64,000 bases of DNA from Mesoflavibacter profundi (GCF_014764305.1 NZ_CP061703.1:2337501-2401500); one strand, 5' to 3'. Shown: positions 27,447 through 36,809, counted from the first letter of the stretch. The notes: generated by a model not told the origin, from the sequence alone. Made by a program: numbers and translations.

Positions 27447-29012
27447 TTATTCTGCTTTATCAACAATAATTCTTTGTTCTCTATTGGCTAATTCCCAAGC
27501 GGTATAAAATACTAATCTTGCTCTGTTTTGCAGTAAATCGTATTCTATTTTATCTGGTGTATCACTTGGTCTATGGTAATCGTCATGAGTACCATTAAAA
27601 TAAAAGATTACAGGAATATTGTTTTTTGCAAAGTTGTAATGGTCACTTCTGTAGTAAAAACGGTTTGGATCATTCTCGTCATTATAAGTGTAATCTAATT
27701 CTATGTTACTGTATTTGGTATTAACCTCTTCAGAAATATTGTGTAAATCTGTACTTAACTTGTCGCTTCCAATTAGGTAAACATAATTTCTATCACCTTC
27801 ACGTTTAGGATCTGTACGACCAATCATATCTATATTTAAGTTAGCAACCGTTTGGCTTAATGGAAAAATTGGATCTTGATCTGCGTAATAGCTACTTCCT
27901 AAAAGTCCTTTTTCTTCACCAGTTACATTTAAAAAGACAATAGATCTTTTAGGACCATGACCATCTTTTTTAGCTTTAGCAAAAGCTTCGGCAATTTCTA
28001 AAACTGCAACTGTACCAGAACCATCATCGTCTGCACCATTATTAATTTCGCCATCGTGAATACCTATATGATCTAAGTGAGCAGATATAACGATGTACTC
28101 TTCTGGTTTTTCAGATCCTTCGATTACAGCAACAACATTATTAGCTTTTAATGGCTTAGAGTTATTCGTGTAATCTATATTTATTGTAGCATTTATAGTT
28201 TTGTTTGTAAATGTATTGTCTATCGTTGTGTTGCTATTTAAAATTGCATTTGCAGCATTGTCATTTAATAAGATATAGTACATTTTGTTGTCATTACCAC
28301 TTAAAACCATACGTCCGCTAGAGCTACCATATCGCATAGCCGCCATAGCAAAAACGTTTGGATTGTAATATAATACAGCTTTAGCACCTTTATCTTTAGC
28401 TAAGTCTCTTTTTGTAGCAAATTCTTGTCTAAAATTTGACCATTTAGAAGCTTCTTCTGTACCAGTAATTAGGTAAGTACCATCTTCATTTTTTGGTTCT
28501 CCAGAACGTATTAAAACTACTTTATCTTTAATGTCTACGTTTTTGTAATTAGAATACGTTTCAGATTCTATTCCGTAGCCTAAATCAATCACTTGACTTG
28601 CGCTAAACTTACTAGTTGGCATTGGTGTGATAGATACAATATCTTCTAAATTTTTTAACGCTTTACCATTGGCTGTTAAAGTCACGTTAGGTGTAGCTAA
28701 TTCTTCTAACGGTACATTTTGAAAATAATCATTATTGCCTTTTGCAGCAGCAACATTATTAGACATGTAGTGCGCTTTAAGGTAATTTATAGCTTTAGTT
28801 TCGCCTTCTGTACCTGTTTCTCTACCTGCAAATTCATCTGAAGCATATGTGTATAACATATCTTTTAACTCGGCTTCTGTAATAGTTTCGGCGTATGTAG
28901 TTGGATTAACAGTTTGGGTTGTTGTGTTTTTTGAGTCTTCAGCTTTTTTATACTGACTACCGCAAGCTACAAATAGTAAACTTAAGCTTGCTAAAGAAAA
29001 TAATGATTTCAT
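27447..29012 (-). CDS. M28 family metallopeptidase lipoprotein with PA-like insert
   Basis: Zinc aminopeptidase-type enzyme anchored by a lipid (lipobox FVAC, Cys17). It has 521 residues. A protease-associated-like region lies at about 120-290 (VDIKDKVVLIRSGEP, KGAKAVLYYNP). The M28 catalytic core follows, with zinc ligands in ISAHLDHIG, NNGADDDGSGT, TGEEKGLLGS and NIDMIGR, and the last His in GTHDDYHRPSDTPDKI. It is expected to cut peptides outside the inner membrane. A shorter paralogue lies just upstream on the same strand. Confidence 0.93.
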   Translation of the reverse strand: MKSLFSLASLSLLFVACGSQYKKAEDSKNTTTQTVNPTTYAETITEAELKDMLYTYASDEFAGRETGTEGETKAINYLKAHYMSNNVAAAKGNNDYFQNVPLEELATPNVTLTANGKALKNLEDIVSITPMPTSKFSASQVIDLGYGIESETYSNYKNVDIKDKVVLIRSGEPKNEDGTYLITGTEEASKWSNFRQEFATKRDLAKDKGAKAVLYYNPNVFAMAAMRYGSSSGRMVLSGNDNKMYYILLNDNAANAILNSNTTIDNTFTNKTINATINIDYTNNSKPLKANNVVAVIEGSEKPEEYIVISAHLDHIGIHDGEINNGADDDGSGTVAVLEIAEAFAKAKKDGHGPKRSIVFLNVTGEEKGLLGSSYYADQDPIFPLSQTVANLNIDMIGRTDPKREGDRNYVYLIGSDKLSTDLHNISEEVNTKYSNIELDYTYNDENDPNRFYYRSDHYNFAKNNIPVIFYFNGTHDDYHRPSDTPDKIEYDLLQNRARLVFYTAWELANREQRIIVDKAE

Positions 29013-29118
29013 TTAAATTAAAATTTTTGAGAGCTTTTTGTCCTTCAAAAATACTACAAAAATCTAGCTTAAATGTTGTTAAAATTGATAATTAAGAAAT
29101 TTTTACCGTATTTTTTTA

Positions 29119-30150
29119 TCAAATATCTTCATTTAATATAAGTGGTCTATCCATGTTTGCTAAATACCAAGCAGTTGAAAAAATTAATTTTGTGCGTTTG
29201 GTTAATAATTGGTAGTTAATTTTTTCTGGTGTATCTGATGGTTTATGGTAGTCTTTATGCGTGCCATTAAAATAAAAAATTACAGGTATTTGCTTTTGTG
29301 CAAAATTATAATGGTCACTTCTGTAGTAATAATGATTAGGATCGTCTTCATCATTATACTTATAGTCAAGAGTAAGGTTTGTTGAGGTTTTATTTACTTT
29401 TTCAGAAATAAAATGCAATTCTTTACTAATTCTGTCTGCACCAATTAAATAAATATAATTTGGGTTATTTGCGTGTGCATCGTCTACGCGACCAATCATA
29501 TCTATATTTAAATTAGCTATGGTATTTGTTAAATTAAATTTAGGATTTTTGGTGTAATATAATGAGCCTTGTAGACCAATTTCTTCTGCTGTGAGATGTA
29601 AAAATAGTATGTTATTTTTAGGTTTAAAGCCTTGTTGTTCTGCAATTTTAAATGCTTGTGCTATCTGCATTATTGCTACTGTACCAGAACCATTATCGTC
29701 TGCACCATAATTAATCTCGCCATGTTCTATGCCTAAGTGATCAAAATGTCCAGAAATTATGATGGTTTGGTTTGTTGTACCTTTTATATAGGCTAGAACA
29801 TTTTCGGATGTTTCGTAGTCTTTTGGTAAAAATGATTTTGGAATTTCCTGAAAATAACTAGAATTGTCTCCTGCAGCTTGTATGTTATTATCTATGTAAA
29901 AGCTTTTAATGTAATTTGCAGCTAATTTTTGACCTTTGGTTCCTACTTTACGACCTTCAAAATCTTGTGAAGATATTTTGTAAAGCTGATCTTTAAGTTC
30001 TTCTAAGGTTATTGTATTTGCAAATTTTGCTACAGTTGTACTGTCTTTTACGACTATATTATCTTGTAGTTGTTCTAACCGTTTAGAATATTTGGTGTTG
30101 GCACAAGCGCCAACTAATGTTAAAGCAGAAAGAACGATTAGTGATTTCAT
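29119..30150 (-). CDS. M28 family metallopeptidase lipoprotein, short paralogue
   Basis: A 343-residue paralogue of the following gene, with lipobox VGAC (Cys16). The same zinc-site segments are present (ISGHFDHLG, NYGADDNGSGT, LTAEEIGLQGS, NIDMIGR, GTHKDYHKPSDTPEKI), so it should be active. The PA-like insert of about 170 residues is missing cleanly, with the N-terminal helical part joined directly to the core. The two genes probably arose by tandem duplication followed by loss or gain of the insert. The gap to the next gene is 106 bp. Confidence 0.92.
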   Translation of the reverse strand: MKSLIVLSALTLVGACANTKYSKRLEQLQDNIVVKDSTTVAKFANTITLEELKDQLYKISSQDFEGRKVGTKGQKLAANYIKSFYIDNNIQAAGDNSSYFQEIPKSFLPKDYETSENVLAYIKGTTNQTIIISGHFDHLGIEHGEINYGADDNGSGTVAIMQIAQAFKIAEQQGFKPKNNILFLHLTAEEIGLQGSLYYTKNPKFNLTNTIANLNIDMIGRVDDAHANNPNYIYLIGADRISKELHFISEKVNKTSTNLTLDYKYNDEDDPNHYYYRSDHYNFAQKQIPVIFYFNGTHKDYHKPSDTPEKINYQLLTKRTKLIFSTAWYLANMDRPLILNEDI

Positions 30151-30184
30151 TTTAATATTGATTATTCAATCGGTAAATATAAAA

Positions 30185-30209
30185 AAAATAGGGTTTGCGC
30201 CCTATTTTT
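30185..30209 (-). terminator. Terminator after the DUF3108 operon
   Basis: AAAAATAGGG TTTGC GCCCTATTTTT hairpin, 23 bp past the stop at 30232. Confidence 0.75.
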
Positions 30210-30231
30210 CTTACATTCTAAAAAGTGTATC

Positions 30232-30570
30232 TTATTCTATACTAATATCTAAGTCTAAATCTTCAAGTTCTTCTAACGCTTTTTCTTCGTTTTCTTTATC
30301 TCTTTGCTCTAATTCTTCTACATCACCAATTTCTTGAACGGTAAATAAAGTTTTGTAAGTAGATAATGCTAATGTGATAATTACTAATAAAAACGCTACT
30401 TGGATAACATGCGTTGATTGATTGTCTTTTCTAGATTTTATGAAGGAAATTATTCCAAACACAAAGGCTAAAATTGCTGGAATAAAGGCTAATTTATATA
30501 ATGGTAAAATGGCTAAAATTATTGCAAAAACCGAGCAAATTAAGGCCAAAATTAAGGTTGCTTTTCTCAT
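30232..30570 (-). CDS. Small membrane protein with acidic tail
   Basis: A 112-residue protein with three hydrophobic helices (about 4-22, 25-43 and 57-76) and a strongly acidic, Glu-rich C-terminus (86-112, VEELEQRDKENEEKALEEL). It looks like a conserved flavobacterial protein; the first half resembles DUF4190-like helical pairs. It is encoded 7 bp after the DUF3108 gene and is probably co-transcribed with it. No function is known. Confidence 0.75.
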   Translation of the reverse strand: MRKATLILALICSVFAIILAILPLYKLAFIPAILAFVFGIISFIKSRKDNQSTHVIQVAFLLVIITLALSTYKTLFTVQEIGDVEELEQRDKENEEKALEELEDLDLDISIE

Positions 30571-30577
30571 AGTTTAG

Positions 30578-31369
30578 TTAGTTTTTTAATCCAGTTGCAG
30601 ATTTTATTTTTAATTCGCCACTTCCAACTGCAATTTTAAATTTTGCATAAACAGGTATTTTGTTTTCGTCTGCAGTAAGCCAAAGTATGTTGTTGTTACT
30701 ACCTTTTAAAACATCACTGTTTACAACGCTAATGGCTATTTTATAACATTCTTTTTTACCAATTGCTGTATTAATAGTTTCTTTACCTAATAATGTAAAT
30801 CTGCATTTGGTTTCTTTATTATCAAACAGCACAGTAAATGTATCGCTAGCTCCAGTTGGCGCTTTGTGAATATCTAAAGTTCTTAGTTTATATATTGTAG
30901 ATACTATATCTCTTGTACCAGAATTAATTTTTACATTTTTATTTTGATCCCAAAACCCAGAAGCATTAGCTTTAGTTTTCTTTCTAATTAAACTTTTTAC
31001 AGAGTTAGTTTTGTAATTGTACTTATACTTTACAAATTTATAATAACCACCTTCACTAATATCTCTTTGGTATAAGTATGGCGCAACTGTTTTAGGGTTT
31101 ACATAACTTTCATAAAGATCTCTAATTTTAAAAAAGCTATCAAAGTTGGAGTAGGTTGCTGCGCTACATTTTAATCTATAAAGCGTTGTACCATTAGTGT
31201 TTACAGCACTAGTTTCCATTTTTACTTCAGCAATATCTGTTAAGATTCCAGACATATTGTATGACGCAGAAAACGTTAATTTTTCACCTGCTTTAAAAGC
31301 ATTATTATTTTGTCCTATTGTACTAGTTACAAGTAATAAAGAACAAATAGCAGTTAGTATGTGTTTCAT
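30578..31369 (-). CDS. Secreted DUF3108 protein
   Basis: A 263-residue exported protein with a signal peptide (1-19, ending TIGQN) and a single DUF3108 beta domain. Typical features are FKAGEKLTFSASYNMSG near the start, YLYQRDISEGGYYKF, the FTVLFDNKETKCRF region and VYAKFKIAVGSGELKI at the end. Members are periplasmic, lipocalin-like in outline, and of unknown function. It heads a two-gene operon. Confidence 0.88.
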   Translation of the reverse strand: MKHILTAICSLLLVTSTIGQNNNAFKAGEKLTFSASYNMSGILTDIAEVKMETSAVNTNGTTLYRLKCSAATYSNFDSFFKIRDLYESYVNPKTVAPYLYQRDISEGGYYKFVKYKYNYKTNSVKSLIRKKTKANASGFWDQNKNVKINSGTRDIVSTIYKLRTLDIHKAPTGASDTFTVLFDNKETKCRFTLLGKETINTAIGKKECYKIAISVVNSDVLKGSNNNILWLTADENKIPVYAKFKIAVGSGELKIKSATGLKN

Positions 31370-31511
31370 TATATGATGTTTAATTTTTAATAGAGTCTAA
31401 TATTAAATTTCAAATATAAAACTTAACATTAATTGTGCCGAAAATTACTTTATAATAATTTAATGAAATGTTAAATCAGCTATAAAACGAATTCTTAATA
31501 AGATTATTTTA

Positions 31512-31519
31512 TAATTTTG
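31512..31519 (+). promoter_or_regulatory. -7 promoter box of the metal-handling cassette
   Basis: TAATTTTG followed by CAAG fits TAnnTTTG. It ends 4 nt before GTG 31524 and 19 nt before ATG 31539, which favours the ATG as the start. Confidence 0.6.
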
Positions 31520-31538
31520 CAAGGTGAGAACAAAAATC

Positions 31539-31916
31539 ATGCATAGTATTTTTTCAATTTTAATGGCATTTTTAGTGCTGTTTTCAACATTTTCTTTTAC
31601 TGTTGAAAAACATTATTGTGGCAATAAATTGGTAGATACAGCAATCTTTACAGAAGTTATAAGATGTTACGATACAGAAGTTGTAGCAGATTCTTGTTGT
31701 AAAGATGATGTAGAAGTTGTTAAAGGTCAAGATCAATTAAAAGTTAACACATTAGATGATTTAGACTTTAATACGCAGTTTGTATTTACAGCATATTTGT
31801 ATGCTTATATTTCTCAAGCAGTATGCTTACCAAAGCAAAATATTCCGCATCAATATTATTCGCCACCAAAGCTCGTTGTAGATTTGCAGGTACTTCACGA
31901 TGTTTATATCATTTGA
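31539..31916 (+). CDS. HYC_CC_PP family protein
   Basis: A small exported or membrane-tethered protein of the HYC_CC_PP family, named for its conserved HYC, CC and PP residues, all visible here: KHYCGN, DSCCKD and YSPP. The start chosen is ATG 31539 (125 residues); the GTG at 31524 would add five residues but leave almost no leader behind the promoter box. A hydrophobic leader (IFSILMAFLVLFSTFSF) begins the protein. The paired cysteines and the company of HMA proteins suggest metal binding, probably copper (inference). It is the first gene of the four-gene cassette. Confidence 0.85.
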   Translation: MHSIFSILMAFLVLFSTFSFTVEKHYCGNKLVDTAIFTEVIRCYDTEVVADSCCKDDVEVVKGQDQLKVNTLDDLDFNTQFVFTAYLYAYISQAVCLPKQNIPHQYYSPPKLVVDLQVLHDVYII

Positions 31917-31938
31917 TTTATAGGTTTTTAAGTTATTT

Positions 31939-31951
31939 CGCTTACGCGGAA
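31939..31951. repeat. 13-mer CGCTTACGCGGAA (complement TTCCGCGTAAGCG), copy 2
   Basis: Intergenic copy, in the 66-bp gap between the HYC_CC_PP and HMA-MauE genes; one mismatch from the copies at 14808 and 56802. Confidence 0.5.
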
Positions 31952-31982
31952 ATTAATAATCGTATAATCAAATTTAACATTC

Positions 31983-32714
31983 ATGACACATACATATACA
32001 GTTACAGGAATGACCTGTAATGGTTGTAAGGCTTCTGTTGAAAAAGCTTTACAAGCAATAGATCATGTTATAAATGTTTCGGTAGATTTAGAAAACGCCG
32101 AAGCTACTTTAACCATGTCTAAACATATTTCAACACAACAACTACAAGACGCATTATCAAGTAAATACACAATTCAAGCAAAGACGCAAACTAAAAATGT
32201 ATTTGCTAGTGCAACTTCTTTAGAAGAAGAAAAACCGTTGGTAAAACAATTGTTTCCACTTTTTTTAATATTTGGATATATTATTGCGGCTTCATTTTTA
32301 TTAAATTTTAAACCCTTTAATCTTTCAAACTTTATGTTAGATTTTATGGGATTATTTTACATTGTTTTTAGCTTTTTTAAGTTTTTAGATTTAAAAGGAT
32401 TTCCAGAAAGTTTTAAAATGTACGATCCGTTAGCTAAAGCAATTCCTGCTTATGGTTGGATTTATCCATTTATAGAATTAGCGCTTGGACTTTTATTTTT
32501 AATGCGTATTCAAATACCATTAGCATTACTAATTACACTTGTTATTTTAGGAATAACAACAATTGGAGTTACAAAATCTTTATTAGATAAAAAAACAATC
32601 CAATGTGCTTGTCTAGGAACAGCTTTAAAATTACCAATGACCAAAGCTACTTTTATAGAAAACTCTATAATGATAGTTATGGCTATTGTCATGTTAATTA
32701 AAATTTATGGATAA
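31983..32714 (+). CDS. HMA domain fused to MauE/DoxX-like membrane domain
   Basis: A 243-residue fusion. The N-terminal heavy-metal-associated domain (1-68) has the GMTCNGC motif with metal cysteines Cys12 and Cys15. It is joined to a four-helix MauE/DoxX-like membrane domain (about 86-243) that carries an extra CXC in IQCACLGTALKLPMTKATF (about 206-224). Such proteins are thought to pass electrons or handle metal at the membrane. Flanked by a HYC_CC_PP protein, a TonB receptor and another HMA protein, it is probably part of copper acquisition or homeostasis. Its stop is next to the receptor start. Confidence 0.9.
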   Translation: MTHTYTVTGMTCNGCKASVEKALQAIDHVINVSVDLENAEATLTMSKHISTQQLQDALSSKYTIQAKTQTKNVFASATSLEEEKPLVKQLFPLFLIFGYIIAASFLLNFKPFNLSNFMLDFMGLFYIVFSFFKFLDLKGFPESFKMYDPLAKAIPAYGWIYPFIELALGLLFLMRIQIPLALLITLVILGITTIGVTKSLLDKKTIQCACLGTALKLPMTKATFIENSIMIVMAIVMLIKIYG

Positions 32715-32715
32715 T

Positions 32716-34953
32716 ATGAAAAAGTTAATTATACTTCTAATTTGCTTTTTACCATTAACCATTTTTGCACAAGACCAACTTACAGGTTATGTGTATGAAG
32801 CAAACGAAAACCAAGACCAAAATCCATTACCAGGCGCAAATTTAGTTTGGTTAAATACAACAGTTGGTACATCTACACAATTTGATGGTAGTTTTAGTTT
32901 ACCATTTAATGCTACAACTAATAAGTTAGTAATAAGTTATGTAGGATTTAAAACAGATACGGTAACTATACAAAACCAAAAACAAATTAAACATTGGTTA
33001 CAACCAACTACAGACTTAGATGAAGTAGTTATACAATCTGAAGTAAAAGGAACAACAAGATCCTATCTTCAAACGCAAAACATACAATATGTAAGTAGTG
33101 ACGAGCTGTTAAAAGCTGCTTGTTGTAATCTATCTGAAAGTTTTGAAACTAATCCATCTATAGATGTTAATTTTAGTGATGCTGTAACAGGTACAAAACA
33201 GATCAAAATGTTAGGCTTATCTAGTCCATATATTTTAATTGCTACCGAAAATATTCCGTCAGTAAGAGGCGCATCACAAGCTTACGGATTAAGTTTTATA
33301 CCAGGAACATGGGTAGAAAGTATCCAAATTACAAAAGGAGCAGGAAGCGTTGTTAATGGTTACGAGAGTATATCTGGACAAATTAATGCCGAACTACAAA
33401 AGCCTACAACAGATCATAAACTTTTTGTTAATGCTTATGCAGCGTCAAACGAGAGATTAGAACTTAATACTCATTTTAATACAAAAGTTTCTAAATATAT
33501 AAGTACTGGTGTTTATCTGCATGGTAATACGCATCAAGAAGATCATGATCGTAATAATGATGGCTTTTTAGATATGCCAAAGTTTAATCAAATTAACGTG
33601 ATGAATCGTTGGCAATACACTAATCCAGAAAAAGGTATTGTTACTTTTCTAAATCTTAAATATTTAGACGATACTAAACAGTCAGGTCAATTAAATTTTA
33701 ATCCAGATACCGATAAATTAACTACTAATTTTTGGGGAAGCGAAATAGATACTAAGCGTTACGAGTTATCTACTAAATTTGGTTACGTTAATCCTGATAT
33801 ACCTTGGCAAAGTGTTGGCGTACAAATGGCGTTAAGTAATCATAAACAAGACTCTTATTTTGGGTTAAACCAATACAATATAGAGCATACAAGTGTGTAC
33901 TCTAATGTAATTTATAATTCTATTATTAGTGATTCTAGACACAAAATAAAAACAGGAGTTAATTTTACTTATGATAACTATGACGAGTTTGCATTAAACA
34001 CAGATTTTGATAGAGTAGAACGCTCTTTTGGTGGTTTTTTTGAATACTCTTTTGATAACTTAAAAAAGTTTAATCTTACCGCTGGATTACGTTTTGATAC
34101 GCATAATTTATTAGGTGAATTTGTCACACCAAGACTACATTTACGATACTCTCCTTGGGGAAAATCGGCGTTTAGAGCTTCGATTGGTCGCGGAAAACGA
34201 AGTGCGAATATTTTTGCCGAAAACCAAAACTTATTTGCCTCTTCAAGACAGTTTTCAATTTTAAATACAAACGGAACTATTTATGGTTTAGATCCAGAAA
34301 TTGCTTGGAATTATGGCGTGTCTTATTTACAAGGGTTTAATTTATTTGGAAACAAGTCAGACATCACTTTCGATTTTTATAGAACAGACTTTAAAAATCA
34401 AGTTGTTGTAGATTTAGAAAATGCACAACAAGTAAATTTTTATAATTTAGAAGGCGATAGTTATGCAAATAGTTTTCAAGTAGAAGTAAATTACGAAGCG
34501 TTTAAAAACTTTGACTTAAGAACAGCCTATAAGTATTATGATGTAAAAACACAGTATTTAACAGGTAAACTATCTAAGCCATTAACGCCTAAACACAGAG
34601 TTTTTGTAAATGCAGCTTACGAAACCGAAATAAAAAATAACAGCCAATGGAAGTTTGATGCTACATATAACTGGTTAGGTAAACAAAGGTTTTCTTCAAC
34701 AATAAATAATCCTTCGCAATATCAATTAGGAGATTTTACTCCAACTGTAGCGACTTTAAACGCTCAAATCACTAAAGTATTTTCAGATAAATTTGAAGTA
34801 TATTTAGGAGGAGAAAATATTACAAATAACAAACAAAGTAATCCAATACTAAGCGCAGATAATCCTTTTGGACCAAATTTTGATACTAATTTTGTATATG
34901 GCCCAATTTTTGGAAGTATGTATTATACTGGATTAAGATTTAAATTAAACTAA
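32716..34953 (+). CDS. TonB-dependent receptor of the metal-handling cassette
   Basis: A 745-residue outer-membrane receptor from ATG 32716. An earlier in-frame ATG at 32707 adds three residues and overlaps the upstream stop; the signal peptide MKKLIILLICFLPLTIFAQ supports the later one. A carboxypeptidase-like domain (about 20-105) is followed by a plug with LKAACCNLSESFETNPS (about 132-148), carrying a Cys-Cys pair, and then the barrel (ITKGAGSVVNGYESISGQIN marks the plug end). The Cys pair and the neighbours suggest copper or a copper complex as ligand; this is inference, and no SusD is present. Confidence 0.93.
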   Translation: MKKLIILLICFLPLTIFAQDQLTGYVYEANENQDQNPLPGANLVWLNTTVGTSTQFDGSFSLPFNATTNKLVISYVGFKTDTVTIQNQKQIKHWLQPTTDLDEVVIQSEVKGTTRSYLQTQNIQYVSSDELLKAACCNLSESFETNPSIDVNFSDAVTGTKQIKMLGLSSPYILIATENIPSVRGASQAYGLSFIPGTWVESIQITKGAGSVVNGYESISGQINAELQKPTTDHKLFVNAYAASNERLELNTHFNTKVSKYISTGVYLHGNTHQEDHDRNNDGFLDMPKFNQINVMNRWQYTNPEKGIVTFLNLKYLDDTKQSGQLNFNPDTDKLTTNFWGSEIDTKRYELSTKFGYVNPDIPWQSVGVQMALSNHKQDSYFGLNQYNIEHTSVYSNVIYNSIISDSRHKIKTGVNFTYDNYDEFALNTDFDRVERSFGGFFEYSFDNLKKFNLTAGLRFDTHNLLGEFVTPRLHLRYSPWGKSAFRASIGRGKRSANIFAENQNLFASSRQFSILNTNGTIYGLDPEIAWNYGVSYLQGFNLFGNKSDITFDFYRTDFKNQVVVDLENAQQVNFYNLEGDSYANSFQVEVNYEAFKNFDLRTAYKYYDVKTQYLTGKLSKPLTPKHRVFVNAAYETEIKNNSQWKFDATYNWLGKQRFSSTINNPSQYQLGDFTPTVATLNAQITKVFSDKFEVYLGGENITNNKQSNPILSADNPFGPNFDTNFVYGPIFGSMYYTGLRFKLN

Positions 34954-34964
34954 AAAATATAAAG

Positions 34965-35318
34965 ATGAAAAAACTAGTAATTATTTTATTAATGACAGTA
35001 ACTACTACTGTATTTGCTCAAGACAAAAACAAAAAAGCTACTTTAGAAGTAGATGGTGTTTGTGGTATGTGTAAAGCACGAATAGAAAAAGCGTCTTATC
35101 AAACAAAAGGCGTTAAAAGTGCTAATTGGGATGTACAAACACATGAGCTTAAATTAATTTTTGACGAACGTAAAACAAATATAGATAGCATTCAAAAAAA
35201 TATTGCAGCTGCAGGACATGATACAAAAGCAATTAAAGCAACAAACGAAGCCTATAATAAGGTAAATGCTTGTTGTAAGTATCGTGATCCGCATGTACAC
35301 GAAGCACACAAAAATTAA
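34965..35318 (+). CDS. Secreted HMA domain protein
   Basis: A 117-residue exported protein with signal peptide (1-19, TTTVFAQD) and one heavy-metal-associated domain with GVCGMC (Cys33 and Cys36). The C-terminal tail is Cys/His-rich (NACCKYRDPHVHEAHKN) and may form a second metal site. It is the last gene of the cassette, 11 bp behind the receptor gene, and ends at a two-way terminator. It is likely a periplasmic metal carrier; copper is probable but not shown. Confidence 0.9.
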   Translation: MKKLVIILLMTVTTTVFAQDKNKKATLEVDGVCGMCKARIEKASYQTKGVKSANWDVQTHELKLIFDERKTNIDSIQKNIAAAGHDTKAIKATNEAYNKVNACCKYRDPHVHEAHKN

Positions 35319-35335
35319 TTCAAAATTTATAAAGT

Positions 35336-35366
35336 AAAAAAGCCAGCAAATATGCTGGCTTTTTTG
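35336..35366. terminator. Two-way terminator
   Basis: AAAAAGCCAGCA AATA TGCTGGCTTTTTT, a perfect 12-bp stem with a run of T on each strand, between convergent genes ending at 35318 and 35382. Confidence 0.9.
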
Positions 35367-35381
35367 GTTGATGTGTAAATG

Positions 35382-36809
35382 TTACTGATTAATTAAACCA
35401 AGTAATTCGTTTTCAAATTTTATATCAAATAAGTTGCCTTTAGGATTTATTATAACACCATTTTTATCTACTAAAAATACTTTGTTTATTGGTCTAATAG
35501 CTAATAAATCTAATGCTTCGTTTGGCTTTTTAAAGTGATATTCGTTTGTGTGTTTTAAACCGTTTCTTTGTAAAATATCAAATTGTTCTCTTGTACTAAT
35601 ATCGTTTACATTAATTGCAATAAACTCTATCTCTGGATATTTAGATTTTAAATCGTTTGCTTTTAAATGAACATCTCTTAAATGAGATCGTTTAGAAGTA
35701 TCCCAAAAATAAATAACACTTTTGTCTTTAATTAGTTTATTTAAAAGCACAAAATTATCATTCTTATCTATTACAGTGACTTCTGGTAAAGTTTTACCAG
35801 GTTTTAATCGTTTGTATGTGTTAACAAGCGTTTCCGCTTTATTTATATGATCTTGATTAGTGCTTTTTTGTTTAAAAAGGTTAAGTAGTTTATCAAAATC
35901 TTCATCGTTTTGAGAACCATTAATAAACTTTACCATATTATAATAAAGCAGTTTGTTTTTAGTAAAAGTATCAGATACTTTTTGATCTATAAGATTAAGT
36001 TTATCAATGTTATAATCAATATTTTGATTGTTGTATTCACTATCTTTAGAATGCTCAAAATGCTGTTGTAAAGCAATGTTATTAAAATGAACCCTTAAAA
36101 AAGAAACATAAGGTCTGTATTCTTTTAAATCATTATCGTTATAATTAACATTGTCTCTATAGCTATAAAAGTCGTCAGACAATTCATCAAAAATCTGACG
36201 TTCATTTTCTCTATAATTTATAAAAGGATACGCCTCTTTACTGTAGTAATAATTATAATTAATTTTGGCTTGAGCAAGTTTGTCAAAAAGCGCTGTGGTT
36301 TGATATTTACTTTTAAAGGCGTCTAACTTATCTTGTTTAATTTGTTTAATCTGGTTAAGCTGTTCTTCAAATTCATCTGGTTCTAACTGACTTATTTTTA
36401 AAACCGAATCTTGTAATTTATCATTAAGTAAAAATAAATCGATTAAAAAGTTGTTTTCCTTTTCACCAATTCCAGTAAATACTAAAGACTCATCAAAATC
36501 CATAGTATTAAGTCTAAACATTAAACTATCGTTAGGTTGGATTAAAACAGATTGTACTTCTCTGCCATCATAAAAATGAAATAATCCAGGTTCAAAATCT
36601 TTAAAGGTGTAAGAAAATCTATTGTCTTTATCTAAATAAAGGCTATCAACTACTGTATTGTTTTTTAAGATAACTACGTAAGGAGAATTAGGATTTACAA
36701 TTTCTCCTCCAAAAAAGGCATTACCATTAAGATTAGCCTTTTTTTCCTCTTGACAAGAAAAAAAGCAGCAAGTAACAGCTATTAAAAAAAGTATGGGTTT
36801 ACAATTCAT
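35382..36809 (-). CDS. Thioredoxin-fold lipoprotein lacking the CXXC motif
   Basis: A 475-residue lipoprotein (lipobox FFSC, Cys19). A DUF4369-like beta domain occupies about 25-115, a helical middle 120-335, and a C-terminal TlpA/thioredoxin-like domain 338-475 (LPEVTVIDKNDNFVLLNKLI). Where TlpA proteins have WCxxC, this one reads FWDTSKRSH (368-376): both cysteines are replaced. The cis-Pro region (NKVFLVDKNGVI) is kept, so the fold is probably intact but disulfide chemistry is not possible. It may be a binding or structural relative. It is monocistronic, converging with the HMA gene. Confidence 0.85.
   Translation of the reverse strand: MNCKPILFLIAVTCCFFSCQEEKKANLNGNAFFGGEIVNPNSPYVVILKNNTVVDSLYLDKDNRFSYTFKDFEPGLFHFYDGREVQSVLIQPNDSLMFRLNTMDFDESLVFTGIGEKENNFLIDLFLLNDKLQDSVLKISQLEPDEFEEQLNQIKQIKQDKLDAFKSKYQTTALFDKLAQAKINYNYYYSKEAYPFINYRENERQIFDELSDDFYSYRDNVNYNDNDLKEYRPYVSFLRVHFNNIALQQHFEHSKDSEYNNQNIDYNIDKLNLIDQKVSDTFTKNKLLYYNMVKFINGSQNDEDFDKLLNLFKQKSTNQDHINKAETLVNTYKRLKPGKTLPEVTVIDKNDNFVLLNKLIKDKSVIYFWDTSKRSHLRDVHLKANDLKSKYPEIEFIAINVNDISTREQFDILQRNGLKHTNEYHFKKPNEALDLLAIRPINKVFLVDKNGVIINPKGNLFDIKFENELLGLINQ

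Noticed and set aside
31823-32020. 65-residue plus frame overlapping the HYC_CC_PP and HMA-MauE genes
   Set aside because: It overlaps two recognisable proteins in other frames and shows no domain.
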